From the NCBI GenBank assembly GCA_947561585.1, contig CANNZV010001464.1, positions 62,001 to 126,000 of the forward strand: a stretch of 64,000 bases of DNA, given 5' to 3'. Below are positions 56,601-58,854 of the stretch, in pieces (positions within the stretch are counted from its first letter, which is position 1; every line of letters begins with the position of its first letter). This DNA is from Caprella mutica. Its lineage: Eukaryota; Arthropoda; Malacostraca; Amphipoda; Caprellidae. The notes beneath the pieces are model-generated. The model saw nothing but the letters and a program-made list of their open reading frames with translations. It searched no databases and was not told the origin of the DNA. A program made the translations under genes and the position numbers.

Positions 56601-58854
56601 AAGGATCATGGTATAAAATAAAGGATCATGAATAAAATAAAGGATCAGGAATCAAATAAAGGATCATTGAATAAAATAAAGGATCATGGAATAAAATAAA
56701 GGATCATGAATAAAATAAAGGATCATTGAATAAAATAAAGGATCATGAATAAAATATAGGATCATTGAATATAGGATCATAAAGGATCATGGGATAAAAT
56801 AAAGAATCAGGGAATCAAATAAAGGATCATTGAATAAAATAAGGGATCAGGGAATCAAATAAAGGATCAGGGAATCAAATAAAGGATCTTTGAATAAAAT
56901 AATGAGTCAGGGAATCAAATAAAGGATCATTGAATAAAATAAAGGATCAAGGAATAAAATAAAGAATCAGGGAATCAAATAAAGGATCATTGAATAAAAT
57001 AAAGGATCATGAATAAAATAAAGGATCATTGAATAAAATAAAGGATCAGGAATAAAATAAAGGATCACAAATAAAGTAAAGGATCATGAATAAAATAAAG
57101 GATCATTGAATAAAATAAAGGATCAGGAATAAAATAAAGGATCACAAATAAAATAATGGATCATGGAATAAAATAAAGATTAGGGAATAAAATAAAGGAT
57201 CATGAATAAAATAAAGGATCAGGAATAAAATAAAGGATCACAATAAAATAATGGATCATGGAATAAAATAAAGATTAGGGAATAAAATAAAGGATCATGA
57301 ATAAAATAAAGGATCATGAATAAAATAAAGGATCAGGAATAAAATAAAGGATCAGGAATAAAATAAAGGATCAGGAATAAAATAAAGGATCATGAATAAA
57401 ATAAAGGATCATGAATAAAATAAAGGATCAGGAATAAAATAAAGGATCAGGAATAAAATAAAGGATCAGGAATAAAATAAAGGATCAGGAATAAAATAAA
57501 GGATCAGGAATAAAATAAAGGATCAGGAATAAAATAAAGGATCAGGAATAAAATAAAGGATCAGGAATAAAATAAAGGATCAGGAATAAAATAAAGGATC
57601 AGGAATAAAATAAAGGATCAGGAATAAAATAAAGGATCAGGAATAAAATAAAGGATCAGGAATAAAATAAAGGATCATGAATAAAATAAAGGATCATGGA
57701 ATAAAATACAGGATCAGGAATAAAATAAAGGATCATGAATAATATTATAAATATCGTCTGAATAAATAAAATAAGTTTTCAATACAGTATAGATATCCTC
57801 TATAATGAAATCCAACATAGTGAATACAGTGCACTGAGTAAGGAATTGTAGCCTCTATAGTGAACAAAGTTTCTTTAGTCTACCATAAATGGACACAAAT
57901 ATTAAAATACTAATCGCCATTTTATGGAAGTCTAAAGAAATTTTGTTCACTATACAGGTTACTTCCTTTTTCAGGACTCAACATTCACTATATATGATTT
58001 CACTATATAAGAGTTTTACTGTATCATATAATCAAATCTAGTTGAGGAATGTAAAAAAAAACATAAAACACTCCTAGCCGCGAAAAGGAGTTTTTGAGAT
58101 GGCCGAGTCCTTCCCATCAGGGAATTCAATCCTCACTCGTACTTCCTGAAGGAATTTTCTCGTCTATATAGATTTCATATTTCTTGCTTTTGAGAAAAAA
58201 AAATTGTCTTATGAGAATACATATATAAAATTTGTGTTCTTATAGAAAAAGACAAAGTGTCCTATAAATAGCCTAATATTTCACACTGACCTTATTATAC
58301 ATGAATGAGGACAAGAATCCAATTGTGATATTACTGTCCGCTGTTCTTGGAGACTCCGTTAAGTAATGGTCGAAGTAATGTTTCTGTTGGTTTTGGGCCA
58401 ATTTCATCTGGTCGGAAGTGCAATGCTCAATATTCGACTGGAATAAGTTACCAGTACCATTCGATCCATCGTACAAACCATTCCCTCCGTAGTAAGAGTA
58501 GTCGTCCTGGTTTTCAGAATACTGTCCGAATCGATATGGGTCTTGATTACTATTCGAACCGAAACTTGCAGTTGAATTGGAATTCTTCGATTGGCGGTCG
58601 AATAGGTTGTTGGTAATCGATTTAGAGGCCAGAGTATCATTCAATTCATTAATATAGTCACTTAAACTTTGCGCAAAGTCGAATTCGGATAGTTCAGTAT
58701 TGGTGTCTCGATTTAGGTATTGGGTTTTCGTTCTAGAAGAGTGATTATCTTCATTGTCATTGGGCATTTTAGGTAAATCTCCATTGGATTTGGTGGCAAA
58801 GGAGAGTGAAACAAATTGAAGAAGAACAGTGATATTCAGTATGAATTTTGTCAT
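8193..58854 (-). CDS. Gyc32E: Receptor guanylate cyclase, 23 coding exons
   Basis: A single-pass membrane receptor that makes cGMP from GTP. The 23 exons join in phase with GT-AG borders and sum to 4329 nt, giving 1442 residues plus a stop. Residues 1-20 look like a signal peptide. About 21-170 is a Ser/Asn/Tyr-rich extension. About 174-590 is an ANF-receptor-type ligand-binding fold with many N-glycosylation sequons. About 626-646 is the membrane helix. About 755-1050 is the kinase-homology domain, with VAIKK (Lys near 799), HGS in place of HRD (890-892) and DFG (910-912), so it is a pseudokinase. About 1058-1105 is a coiled coil. About 1120-1302 is the cyclase domain, with metal Asp1131 and Asp1175, guanine-selecting Glu1171 and Cys1243, and Asn1250/Arg1254; all key residues are present. 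A Ser/Pro-rich tail follows. The family is sure. The Gyc32E name is my best match by sequence feel ([30 protein letters not shown]); Gyc76C is the alternative. Confidence 0.93.
8715..8905 (-). CDS. Gyc32E: Cyclase exon 22: catalytic core
   Basis: 191 nt, acceptor TTCAG, donor AAG|GTATGG. It encodes [18 protein letters not shown], then [19 protein letters not shown]. It holds Cys1243, one of the two guanine-recognising residues, and Asn1250 and Arg1254, which stabilise the transition state. The first codon (Gly1228) is split with exon 21. Confidence 0.95.
9228..9402 (-). CDS. Gyc32E: Cyclase exon 21: catalytic core
   Basis: 175 nt, phase 0 at its start. It begins [15 protein letters not shown]. 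Glu1171 selects guanine and Asp1175 is the second metal ligand. It ends [10 protein letters not shown] at a GTGAGG donor. Confidence 0.95.
9690..9758 (-). CDS. Gyc32E: Cyclase exon 20
   Basis: 69 nt, exactly 23 codons, phase 0 at both ends. It encodes [15 protein letters not shown] then IGDYDVYK, the helix and strand leading into the IETIGDAY motif. Confidence 0.95.
9795..9885. repeat. Degenerate 24-28 bp repeat at the exon 19 donor
   Basis: On the minus strand the exon 19 donor CAG|GTAACTAAG is followed by TTAGGTAACGAAATATACC and two related copies (ATATACCATTAATTAGGT). The AGGTAACNAA word is shared with the donor itself. Two or three diverged copies only. Confidence 0.55.
9880..10003 (-). 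CDS. Gyc32E: Cyclase exon 19: start of catalytic domain
   Basis: 124 nt, acceptor CATTCAG, donor CAG|GTAACT. It encodes [20 protein letters not shown], then [20 protein letters not shown]. Asp1131 in FSDIVGFT is the first metal ligand. Confidence 0.95.
10004..12304. other. Intron between exons 19 and 18
   Basis: 2.3 kb. Apart from the 45-bp array it holds a possible old interspersed repeat near 10500-10930, with words that recur near 55140-55400 (CTTTCRAATGATGTA, and a TATATTACAA-type word). At 11600-11650 there is a stretch of TTGGCCCAATATTGGCAA type. No gene seen. Confidence 0.5.
11756..12085. repeat. 45-bp minisatellite, about 7 copies
   Basis: Units start TCTTTTAATGTTATGTATTT and end GTTATAGAGGATTTAAA; the period is 45 bp. 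Because 45 is a multiple of three, two plus-strand frames stay open and give repetitive peptides; these have no support as genes. Confidence 0.95.
12305..12445 (-). CDS. Gyc32E: Cyclase exon 18: coiled-coil linker
   Basis: 141 nt, acceptor CTCCAG, donor CCAAA|GTGAGT. It encodes [19 protein letters not shown], then [20 protein letters not shown] and LLLRMLPK. This is the dimerisation (signalling) helix that joins the kinase-homology and cyclase domains. Codons are split at both borders and join correctly with exons 17 and 19. Confidence 0.95.
12446..16740. other. 4.3-kb intron between exons 18 and 17
   Basis: AT-rich. The only structure recognised is the TGACC-rich tandem repeat at 14780-15260. 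No coding motifs on either strand. Confidence 0.5.
14780..15265. repeat. Four degenerate ~115-129 bp tandem units
   Basis: The word GATCGCTCC recurs at 14835, 14950 and 15079, with a diverged copy at 15197. Each copy is followed by a CATGGA-type word, then GAACAATCG, CACCAAATTNCA, GCAATTTGGTTG, TTTTTGAGTTAT and a TTTGACCTT-type word. This style of repeat occurs dispersed in many invertebrate genomes. A single inverted relative lies at 51897-52005. Confidence 0.8.
16741..16915 (-). CDS. Gyc32E: Cyclase exon 17: end of kinase-homology domain
   Basis: 175 nt, acceptor TTCAG, donor GGACT|GTGAGT. It encodes [20 protein letters not shown], then [13 protein letters not shown] and [17 protein letters not shown]. 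The C-x(3)-W and the following Arg are typical of the C-lobe end of kinase-like folds. Confidence 0.95.
17221..17466 (-). CDS. Gyc32E: Cyclase exon 16: kinase-homology domain C-lobe
   Basis: 246 nt, acceptor TTTTTCAG, donor AACG|GTGAGT. It encodes [20 protein letters not shown], then QLRW, a variable loop, and [20 protein letters not shown]. The W-x-PE and SDVYSFG blocks are the usual APE and subdomain IX equivalents. Confidence 0.95.
17570..17702. mobile_element. Palindromic MITE, family A copy 1
   Basis: The left arm is GTAAGTTACGAGTTATCGGC followed by CACATCTTCGGACATATAAG. The right arm is its inverse and ends AACCCTA. The element folds into a near-complete hairpin. Copies 2 and 3 are at 28820-29020 and 41377-41544. 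Consensus ends are TAGGGTAAGTTACGAATTAT; a TA target site is likely. Confidence 0.8.
18810..18866. repeat. 25-bp-arm hairpin
   Basis: Arms at 18810-18834 and 18842-18866 pair with two mismatches around a 7-base loop. Both contain TTCACGTCCTTA or its inverse. It could be a small foldback element. No copies were seen elsewhere in the window. Confidence 0.8.
18977..19690. repeat. 31-bp minisatellite, about 22 copies
   Basis: The unit core is CCCTTCACTGCGCACTATAA. The left part is uniform for CTGCGCACTATAATAATAAT. The right part, from about 19320, is uniform for CTGTGCACCATAATTATAAG. A handful of intermediate units lie between, so two subfamilies expanded side by side. Confidence 0.97.
20117..21262. 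repeat. 32-bp minisatellite, about 36 copies
   Basis: The unit starts GGGATGATGTACTATCAGAG and ends AAAAGAGTCACT. The left half is uniform for CACTGGGATG. The right half has CACTGTGATG together with recurring variant units (GTCGCTG, TACTGTCAG, AAAGGGTC, AAAGATTC) in a repeated order, which suggests a higher-order repeat. It shares a 19-bp core with the array at 4857-5093. Confidence 0.97.
21797..21817. repeat. Solitary inverted unit of the 31-bp repeat
   Basis: CAGTGCGCAGTGAAGGGCAA is the reverse complement of the most conserved part of the array at 18977-19690. It lies about 2.1 kb beyond the array end, alone and inverted. Confidence 0.7.
22735..22815. repeat. 21-bp repeat beside the exon 15 donor
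   Basis: Four copies. On the minus strand the unit is GGTATGTGCTATCATTTCAA, period 21. Each copy contains TTTCAAAG|GTATGTG or a close variant, resembling the real exon 15 donor TTTTCAAAG|GTATTTG at 22834/22833. In the exon frame a TGA follows the real donor directly, so a later donor could not extend the reading frame. Confidence 0.85.
22834..22954 (-). CDS. Gyc32E: Cyclase exon 15: kinase-homology catalytic loop
   Basis: 121 nt. It encodes [20 protein letters not shown], then [19 protein letters not shown]. The HGSFRASKC block replaces the HRD...N loop of active kinases, and the DFG is kept. The donor GTATTT is weak compared with the other exons. Both borders sit inside local tandem repeats. 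I chose the exon-proximal acceptor because it gives the family-typical junction [11 protein letters not shown]. Confidence 0.93.
22943..23100. repeat. 45-bp tandem repeat of the exon 15 3' splice site
   Basis: On the minus strand the unit runs GGTATAATGCATTCTATTAC ... CATATCTATTTACAG and carries an acceptor plus the first bases of the exon. Acceptor-like CAG|GG junctions occur with exons starting at 22954 (real), 22999, 23044 and 23089, each 45 bp apart. A more diverged one lies near 23146. All are in frame and open. Confidence 0.92.
24720..25015. repeat. Degenerate ~32-bp tandem repeat
   Basis: Words such as TAGATACGATATAATTGATA, CTATCATCTTAGTAG and GATGTGGTAGAAAC recur about nine times with varying spacing. 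Copies are diverged. Confidence 0.75.
25285..25462. mobile_element. MITE, family B copy 1
   Basis: About 178 bp. The ends are TAGGGTTGTGACAATATG and its inverse CATATTGTCACAACCCTA, with further pairing through TTTAAAATCATAGAT. A TA target duplication is likely. The second copy is at 36655-36832. No coding capacity. Confidence 0.85.
26004..27300 (+). mobile_element. Intact 1.3-kb DD37D mariner-like element
   Basis: The ends share AGGGTGGGGCGTAAGTTTGG directly followed by AA, then the TIRs diverge slightly (TIR about 27 bp). The flanks are TA on both sides (26002-26003 and 27301-27302), the Tc1/mariner target duplication. It contains one uninterrupted transposase. It lies in an intron of the cyclase gene, in opposite orientation. 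Confidence 0.93.
26158..27177 (+). CDS. Tc1/mariner-type transposase, DD37D, intact
   Basis: 339 residues, the full length for the superfamily. It cuts and pastes its own element into TA sites. The N-terminal helix-turn-helix region (about 1-110) includes [17 protein letters not shown] and a GRPR minor-groove motif at 52-55. The catalytic triad is Asp144 (WSDEKFF), Asp240 (QQDGPTSH) and Asp278 ([10 protein letters not shown]), with 37 residues between the last two. A third Asp at that spacing is the DD37D (maT-like) pattern rather than DD34D mariner or DD34E Tc1. The first ATG after the left TIR is used and the context is AAAAATG. No stop or frameshift, so it may be young or still active. Assignment to the maT clade is inference from spacing only. 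Confidence 0.94.
   Translation: MSDKREAIIALHRAGKSDSVISKTLSIARSTVWKCVKRFNERGDLTDCPRSGRPRSQRTKQLIKCAREKIRRNSKRSIRLLAKTANVSPRTMRRVVKQDLKMSSFTLQKRQTLSEAVKKKRLERSKALLRELKSGTAGEIVWSDEKFFTVEMAHNRRNDRIIGKSAKDIPYNQKTVHRTMKPASVMVWAAVSETWRSPLIFVEQGAKINAKCYIENILTPMLESAKDHFGNDTLWTFQQDGPTSHTANVTQNWCHDHLPRFWSKEMWPPCSPDVNPMDFLVWSILESKACGKFHRSVDDLKRSLQRSWKKISQEQLRAAVGGVRRRFEAVIKKKGGHFE
28583..28759 (-). CDS. Gyc32E: Cyclase exon 14: kinase-homology N-lobe
   Basis: 177 nt, 59 codons, phase 0 at both ends. It encodes [20 protein letters not shown], then [18 protein letters not shown] and [11 protein letters not shown]. The RHENL and C-x-RGSL-x-D-IL motifs are hallmarks of receptor cyclase kinase-homology domains. 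Confidence 0.95.
28820..29020. mobile_element. Palindromic MITE, family A copy 2
   Basis: It begins TAGGGAAAGTTACGAATTAT and ends TTTTCCTA. The arms pair through CATCTTCGGT and its inverse. An additional partial ATCGGTCGG copy lengthens the right side compared with copies 1 and 3. Confidence 0.8.
30481..30676. mobile_element. 196-bp MITE with TTAA ends
   Basis: The left end is TTAAAGGGGAAGTAAACC. The right end inverted is TTAAAGGGTCAGTAAACTT. TTAA at both outer edges suits a piggyBac-like target, though the TIR could also belong to another group. No coding capacity. Confidence 0.65.
31196..31612 (-). CDS. Gyc32E: Cyclase exon 13: juxtamembrane and ATP-site-like region
   Basis: 417 nt, 139 codons, phase 0 at both ends, acceptor CCACCAG, donor CAG|GTGAGT. 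A long Ser/Thr-rich juxtamembrane stretch ([25 protein letters not shown]) precedes the start of the kinase-homology fold, which shows [20 protein letters not shown]. The VAIKK lysine is kept. The juxtamembrane stretch is a plausible phosphorylation region, as in related receptors, but this is inference. Confidence 0.94.
31613..33271. other. 1.7-kb intron between exons 13 and 12
   Basis: AT-rich. A ~30-bp repeat lies at 32412-32615; nothing else was recognised. Confidence 0.5.
32412..32615. repeat. ~30-bp tandem repeat, about 6-7 copies
   Basis: The unit is TTTCAATTTTAAAATAAAAT followed by TATTCTTATTA, with small variants (TTCAAATAAA, TCTAATGAAA). Confidence 0.88.
33272..33365 (-). CDS. Gyc32E: Cyclase exon 12: juxtamembrane
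   Basis: 94 nt. It encodes [20 protein letters not shown] then [11 protein letters not shown]. The LLWK-(V/I)-DP block is the characteristic post-membrane motif of invertebrate receptor guanylate cyclases. The first Arg codon is split with exon 11. Confidence 0.94.
33366..33952. other. 587-bp intron between exons 12 and 11
   Basis: AT-rich; nothing recognised. Confidence 0.4.
33953..34113 (-). CDS. Gyc32E: Cyclase exon 11: membrane-spanning segment
   Basis: 161 nt. It encodes [20 protein letters not shown], then [12 protein letters not shown] and the hydrophobic [20 protein letters not shown]. The two Cys just outside the membrane match the juxtamembrane Cys pair of the family. The acceptor GAAAAG is the one that keeps phase with exon 10; a nearby CCAAG would not. 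Confidence 0.92.
34114..34763. other. 650-bp intron between exons 11 and 10
   Basis: AT-rich; nothing recognised. Confidence 0.4.
34764..34946 (-). CDS. Gyc32E: Cyclase exon 10: ectodomain end
   Basis: 183 nt, 61 codons, phase 0. It encodes [20 protein letters not shown], then [19 protein letters not shown] and [12 protein letters not shown]. The I-x-I-(N/D)-x-NGDAEG-x-Y block is the conserved last part of ANF-receptor-type ligand domains. Confidence 0.94.
35146..35298 (-). CDS. Gyc32E: Cyclase exon 9: ligand-binding domain
   Basis: 153 nt, 51 codons, phase 0. It encodes [20 protein letters not shown], then [19 protein letters not shown] and FQSIQGFN. The AYLYDAV-x-(V/L)-YA motif is standard for the family. 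The donor is AAT|GTTAGT. Confidence 0.94.
35350..35586. mobile_element. MITE, family C copy 1
   Basis: The left end is AAGACCCTCCCGCGCAAAGA. The right end inverted is AAGACCCTTCCTCGTGAAAA; both continue with CCGACCCA. The interior left part resembles the inverse of the right part of the element at 54779-54992 (GCGCAAGT, AGAYGGTC). It sits in the short intron between exons 9 and 8. Confidence 0.75.
35658..35742 (-). CDS. Gyc32E: Cyclase exon 8: ligand-binding domain
   Basis: 85 nt. It encodes [20 protein letters not shown] then PFTMHAIQ. The TGACAG acceptor is used because it completes the split Pro codon from exon 7; the AG two bases later breaks phase. Confidence 0.9.
35950..36052 (-). CDS. 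Gyc32E: Cyclase exon 7: ligand-binding domain
   Basis: 103 nt, acceptor AAACAG, donor TATCC|GTGAGT. It encodes [20 protein letters not shown], then [14 protein letters not shown]. Split codons join exons 6 and 8 in phase. Confidence 0.92.
36140..36335. repeat. 51-bp tandem repeat of the exon 6 5' splice site
   Basis: On the minus strand the exon end GAGAAAGTGGACAAGGACCC ... ATCAGAG|GTAAGG is followed 51 bp later by GAGAAAGTAGACAAGGACCC ... ATAAGAG|GTACGA. A third, decayed copy has lost GT (CCAAAG|GATAGA). The frame stays open through all copies. Confidence 0.92.
36287..36430 (-). CDS. Gyc32E: Cyclase exon 6: ligand-binding domain
   Basis: 144 nt. It encodes [20 protein letters not shown], then [18 protein letters not shown] and [12 protein letters not shown]-x-IVDDE is a conserved ectodomain strand. 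I ended it at the first donor (GTAAGG). The second donor at 36236/36235 would add 17 residues in frame (51 nt), so two isoforms are possible. Confidence 0.88.
36655..36832. mobile_element. MITE, family B copy 2
   Basis: The ends are TAGGTTGTGACAATATGTG and ATTGTCACAACCCTA, with the same subterminal ATCATAGATCTTA and TCTATGATTTTAAACGCATA words as copy 1 at 25285. The length is again 178 bp. Confidence 0.85.
37976..38167. repeat. 18-bp minisatellite, about 10 copies
   Basis: The unit is TATACACTATGACCTGCA, near-perfect; variants near the left edge have GAACTGCA and GATCTGCA. The 18-bp period keeps several frames open on both strands, with no sign that they are genes. Confidence 0.97.
38869..40050. 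mobile_element. Decayed mariner-like element with TIRs
   Basis: The left end is CAGGGTGACGCAAAAA and the right end inverted is TAGGATGGCGCAAAAA. Both continue into GGAAACCCATTTTTAAATT or GAAACCCATTTTCAAATTAG. The total is about 1.2 kb, the size of a full Tc1/mariner unit. The transposase inside is broken (see 39200-39570). Confidence 0.8.
39200..39570 (-). pseudogene. Remnant of mariner-like transposase
   Basis: The minus strand reads [19 protein letters not shown], like the R-T-x-EN-I-x-x-VRE...P start of the second DNA-binding segment in this transposase group. Further on, after frame changes, an IGDD-type word stands where the first catalytic Asp block would be. Too degraded to place fully. 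Confidence 0.5.
40400..40520 (-). CDS. Gyc32E: Cyclase exon 5: ligand-binding domain
   Basis: 121 nt, acceptor TTTACAG, donor AGAA|GTAAGT. It encodes [20 protein letters not shown], then [20 protein letters not shown]. The alternative open frame across this exon gives no family match and breaks phase with exon 4. Confidence 0.9.
40897..41036. repeat. Cluster of GTCGA/GACGT words
   Basis: The words AAGTCGAAAAGACTTTTCGT, GGACGTTAAGTCG, CAAGTCGACGTTAC, TGTCGACAAAATGTC and ATCGACGAGACGTC occur within 140 bp. It is CpG-rich compared with its surroundings and partly self-complementary. It resembles a degenerate short-period repeat or the end of an unclassified element. Confidence 0.5.
41377..41544. 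mobile_element. Palindromic MITE, family A copy 3
   Basis: It begins TAGCGTAAGTTACGAATTAT and ends with the inverse, ATAATTCGTAACTTACCCTA. The arms pair almost completely through CATCTTCGGTCATATAAG and its inverse. The best-preserved of the three copies. Confidence 0.88.
43560..44705. mobile_element. Element bounded by inverted 16-bp repeats
   Basis: The left block (43560-43616) has about three copies of the GGACAAAATGCCTAAC type. The right block (44571-44700) has about eight copies of the inverse GTTAGGCATTTTGTCC, each 16 bp, with drift toward the right. The interior of about 1 kb has no recognised transposase. The architecture (inverted 16-bp tandem termini) recalls the outer element at 5381-6377. 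Class unknown. Confidence 0.6.
43622..43783. mobile_element. Small element with TACAGTAAAAC ends
   Basis: ATACAGTAAAAC on the left and GTTTTACTGTAT on the right. Inside are repeated CGGTTTTCTCAG and CCGTTTTAGCAG-type words. It shares its end sequence with the element at 57783-58023. It lies directly inside the left block of the 16-bp-repeat element. Confidence 0.6.
45095..45265 (+). pseudogene. Harbinger transposase N-terminal remnant
   Basis: One frame reads [12 protein letters not shown]. After a one-base shift near 45130 it continues [20 protein letters not shown], then [16 protein letters not shown]. This is the (W)VHP-x(4)-R-x(3)-G ... F-x-YFRM-x(4)-F pattern of the N-terminus of Harbinger transposases. 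The catalytic domain is missing. Confidence 0.75.
45354..45958. mobile_element. Nested foldback element
   Basis: The ends read TATATATGTCACTCGCGTTT and, inverted, TATATATGTCACGCGCATTT, and pairing continues inward with repeated TTCGAACG and CGATTG words. The centre (45602-45647) is a perfect 46-bp palindrome around ATCGAT. It is inserted in the Harbinger remnant. No coding capacity; open frames here are by-products of the repeats. Confidence 0.75.
46301..46480 (-). CDS. Gyc32E: Cyclase exon 4: ligand-binding domain
   Basis: 180 nt, 60 codons, phase 0. It encodes [20 protein letters not shown], then [20 protein letters not shown] and [20 protein letters not shown]. The TARTMPPS and F-x-W-x-x-FT(L/I)V words are typical of receptor cyclase ectodomains. 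Confidence 0.95.
46692..47095. repeat. 29-bp minisatellite, about 14 copies
   Basis: The unit is ACCATTTGGTCAGATGAAAC followed by CATAACTAA. Alternating variants are GATGAAA/GATAAAA and AACTAA/AACCAA. It lies in the intron between exons 4 and 3. Confidence 0.96.
47780..47985. repeat. 63-bp tandem repeat of the exon 3 5' splice site
   Basis: On the minus strand the exon end CTGCCTCTCATAACCCAT|GTGAGT is followed by two further copies at 63-bp steps, with CTGCCCCTCATAACCCAT and CTGCCTCTCATAACCCAT. In both, the GT has become AT (CCCAT|ATGAGT), so they are not canonical donors. Intervening words such as GTAAAACTAAGAGTTATGCA are conserved. Confidence 0.92.
47958..48109 (-). CDS. Gyc32E: Cyclase exon 3: ligand-binding domain
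   Basis: 152 nt. The acceptor is CAATCTAG before 48109 and the donor is CAT|GTGAGT. It encodes [20 protein letters not shown], then [20 protein letters not shown] and [10 protein letters not shown]. The FIGPD...[14 protein letters not shown] block is a signature of this receptor type. A TTGCAG further upstream would break phase with exon 2 and was not used. Confidence 0.93.
48228..49423 (-). mobile_element. Decayed mariner-like element with TIRs
   Basis: The ends are CAGGGTGTCCCAAAACAAAG and, inverted, CAGGGTGTCCCAAAAGAGTG. Both continue into TTTTTGAAAGGTTA. A TA precedes the left end. The minus strand retains transposase words: [19 protein letters not shown], a [14 protein letters not shown] stretch, and [14 protein letters not shown]. 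Numerous stops and frameshifts intervene, so it is inactive. About 1.2 kb, close to full length. Confidence 0.85.
51897..52005. repeat. Inverted single unit of the TGACC-type repeat
   Basis: It carries AACCAAATTACATGAAATTT, GGTGAGACGATTGGTCATTA, CAGGAACCATTTG and GATCAGGTCGAAGGTCAAGG. This is the reverse complement pattern of the 14780-15265 units. Confidence 0.75.
52229..52325 (-). CDS. Gyc32E: Cyclase exon 2: start of ligand-binding domain
   Basis: 97 nt, acceptor TTTCAG, donor GTCG|GTGAGT. It encodes [20 protein letters not shown], then [12 protein letters not shown]. The LAV-x-x-VN-x-(D/N)P-x-LLPG motif is the classic N-terminal part of ANF-receptor-type domains. Confidence 0.94.
52976..53630. 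repeat. 29-bp minisatellite, about 22 copies
   Basis: The unit is ATTTTGCACTATATTTTATC followed by AATGATAAT. Variants ATCGATGAT, ATTAATGAT and AATGAAAAT recur in a partly regular order. Confidence 0.97.
53800..54186. repeat. Unclassified interspersed repeat, GC-richer
   Basis: Noticeably richer in G and C than its flanks, with repeated ATGGGC, GCCCAT and CCACATGGG words and weak inverted similarity between its two ends. Possibly an old DNA transposon. Class not recognised. Confidence 0.35.
54779..54992. mobile_element. MITE, family C copy 2
   Basis: The left end is AGACCCTACAGCGCGAAAAA. The right end inverted is CGACCCTCCTGCGCGAAAAA. The inner right part (GGAACTTGCGCAATTTTCAG, inverse orientation) matches the inner left part of the element at 35350-35586. 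Confidence 0.75.
55975..57740. repeat. 1.77-kb minisatellite, about 90 copies
   Basis: The unit is GGATCATGGAATAAAATAAA (20 bp) in the left half. Toward the right it shortens to GGATCAGGAATAAAATAAA (19 bp), with mixed and irregular units between about 56560 and 57330. The largest array in the window. Confidence 0.97.
57783..58023. mobile_element. Palindromic element with TACAGTA ends
   Basis: The two halves pair through CTATAGTGAACAAAGTTTCT and its inverse near the centre, and through ATAGTGAA words further out. The ends TACAGTATAG and, inverted, TACAGTAAAACTC resemble the element at 43622-43783. Typical of Tc1/pogo-type MITEs. Confidence 0.7.
58291..58854 (-). CDS. Gyc32E: Cyclase exon 1: signal peptide and N-terminal extension
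   Basis: 564 nt, 188 codons, donor AAG|GTCAGT. The ATG at 58854 starts [20 protein letters not shown], a convincing signal peptide. A hydrophilic stretch rich in Ser, Asn, Asp and Tyr follows ([31 protein letters not shown]), longer than I expect before this ligand domain. [14 protein letters not shown] then opens the ANF-receptor-type fold. A possible 3' splice site (TTTCTACAG at 58863) lies just upstream, so a non-coding first exon is likely. Confidence 0.88.

Larger units (their letters stand above)
52326..58290. other. 6-kb first coding intron
   Basis: It holds two minisatellites (52976-53630, 55975-57740), an unclassified GC-richer interspersed repeat (53800-54186), MITE family C copy 2 (54779-54992) and a palindromic element (57783-58023). 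No gene seen. Confidence 0.6.
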
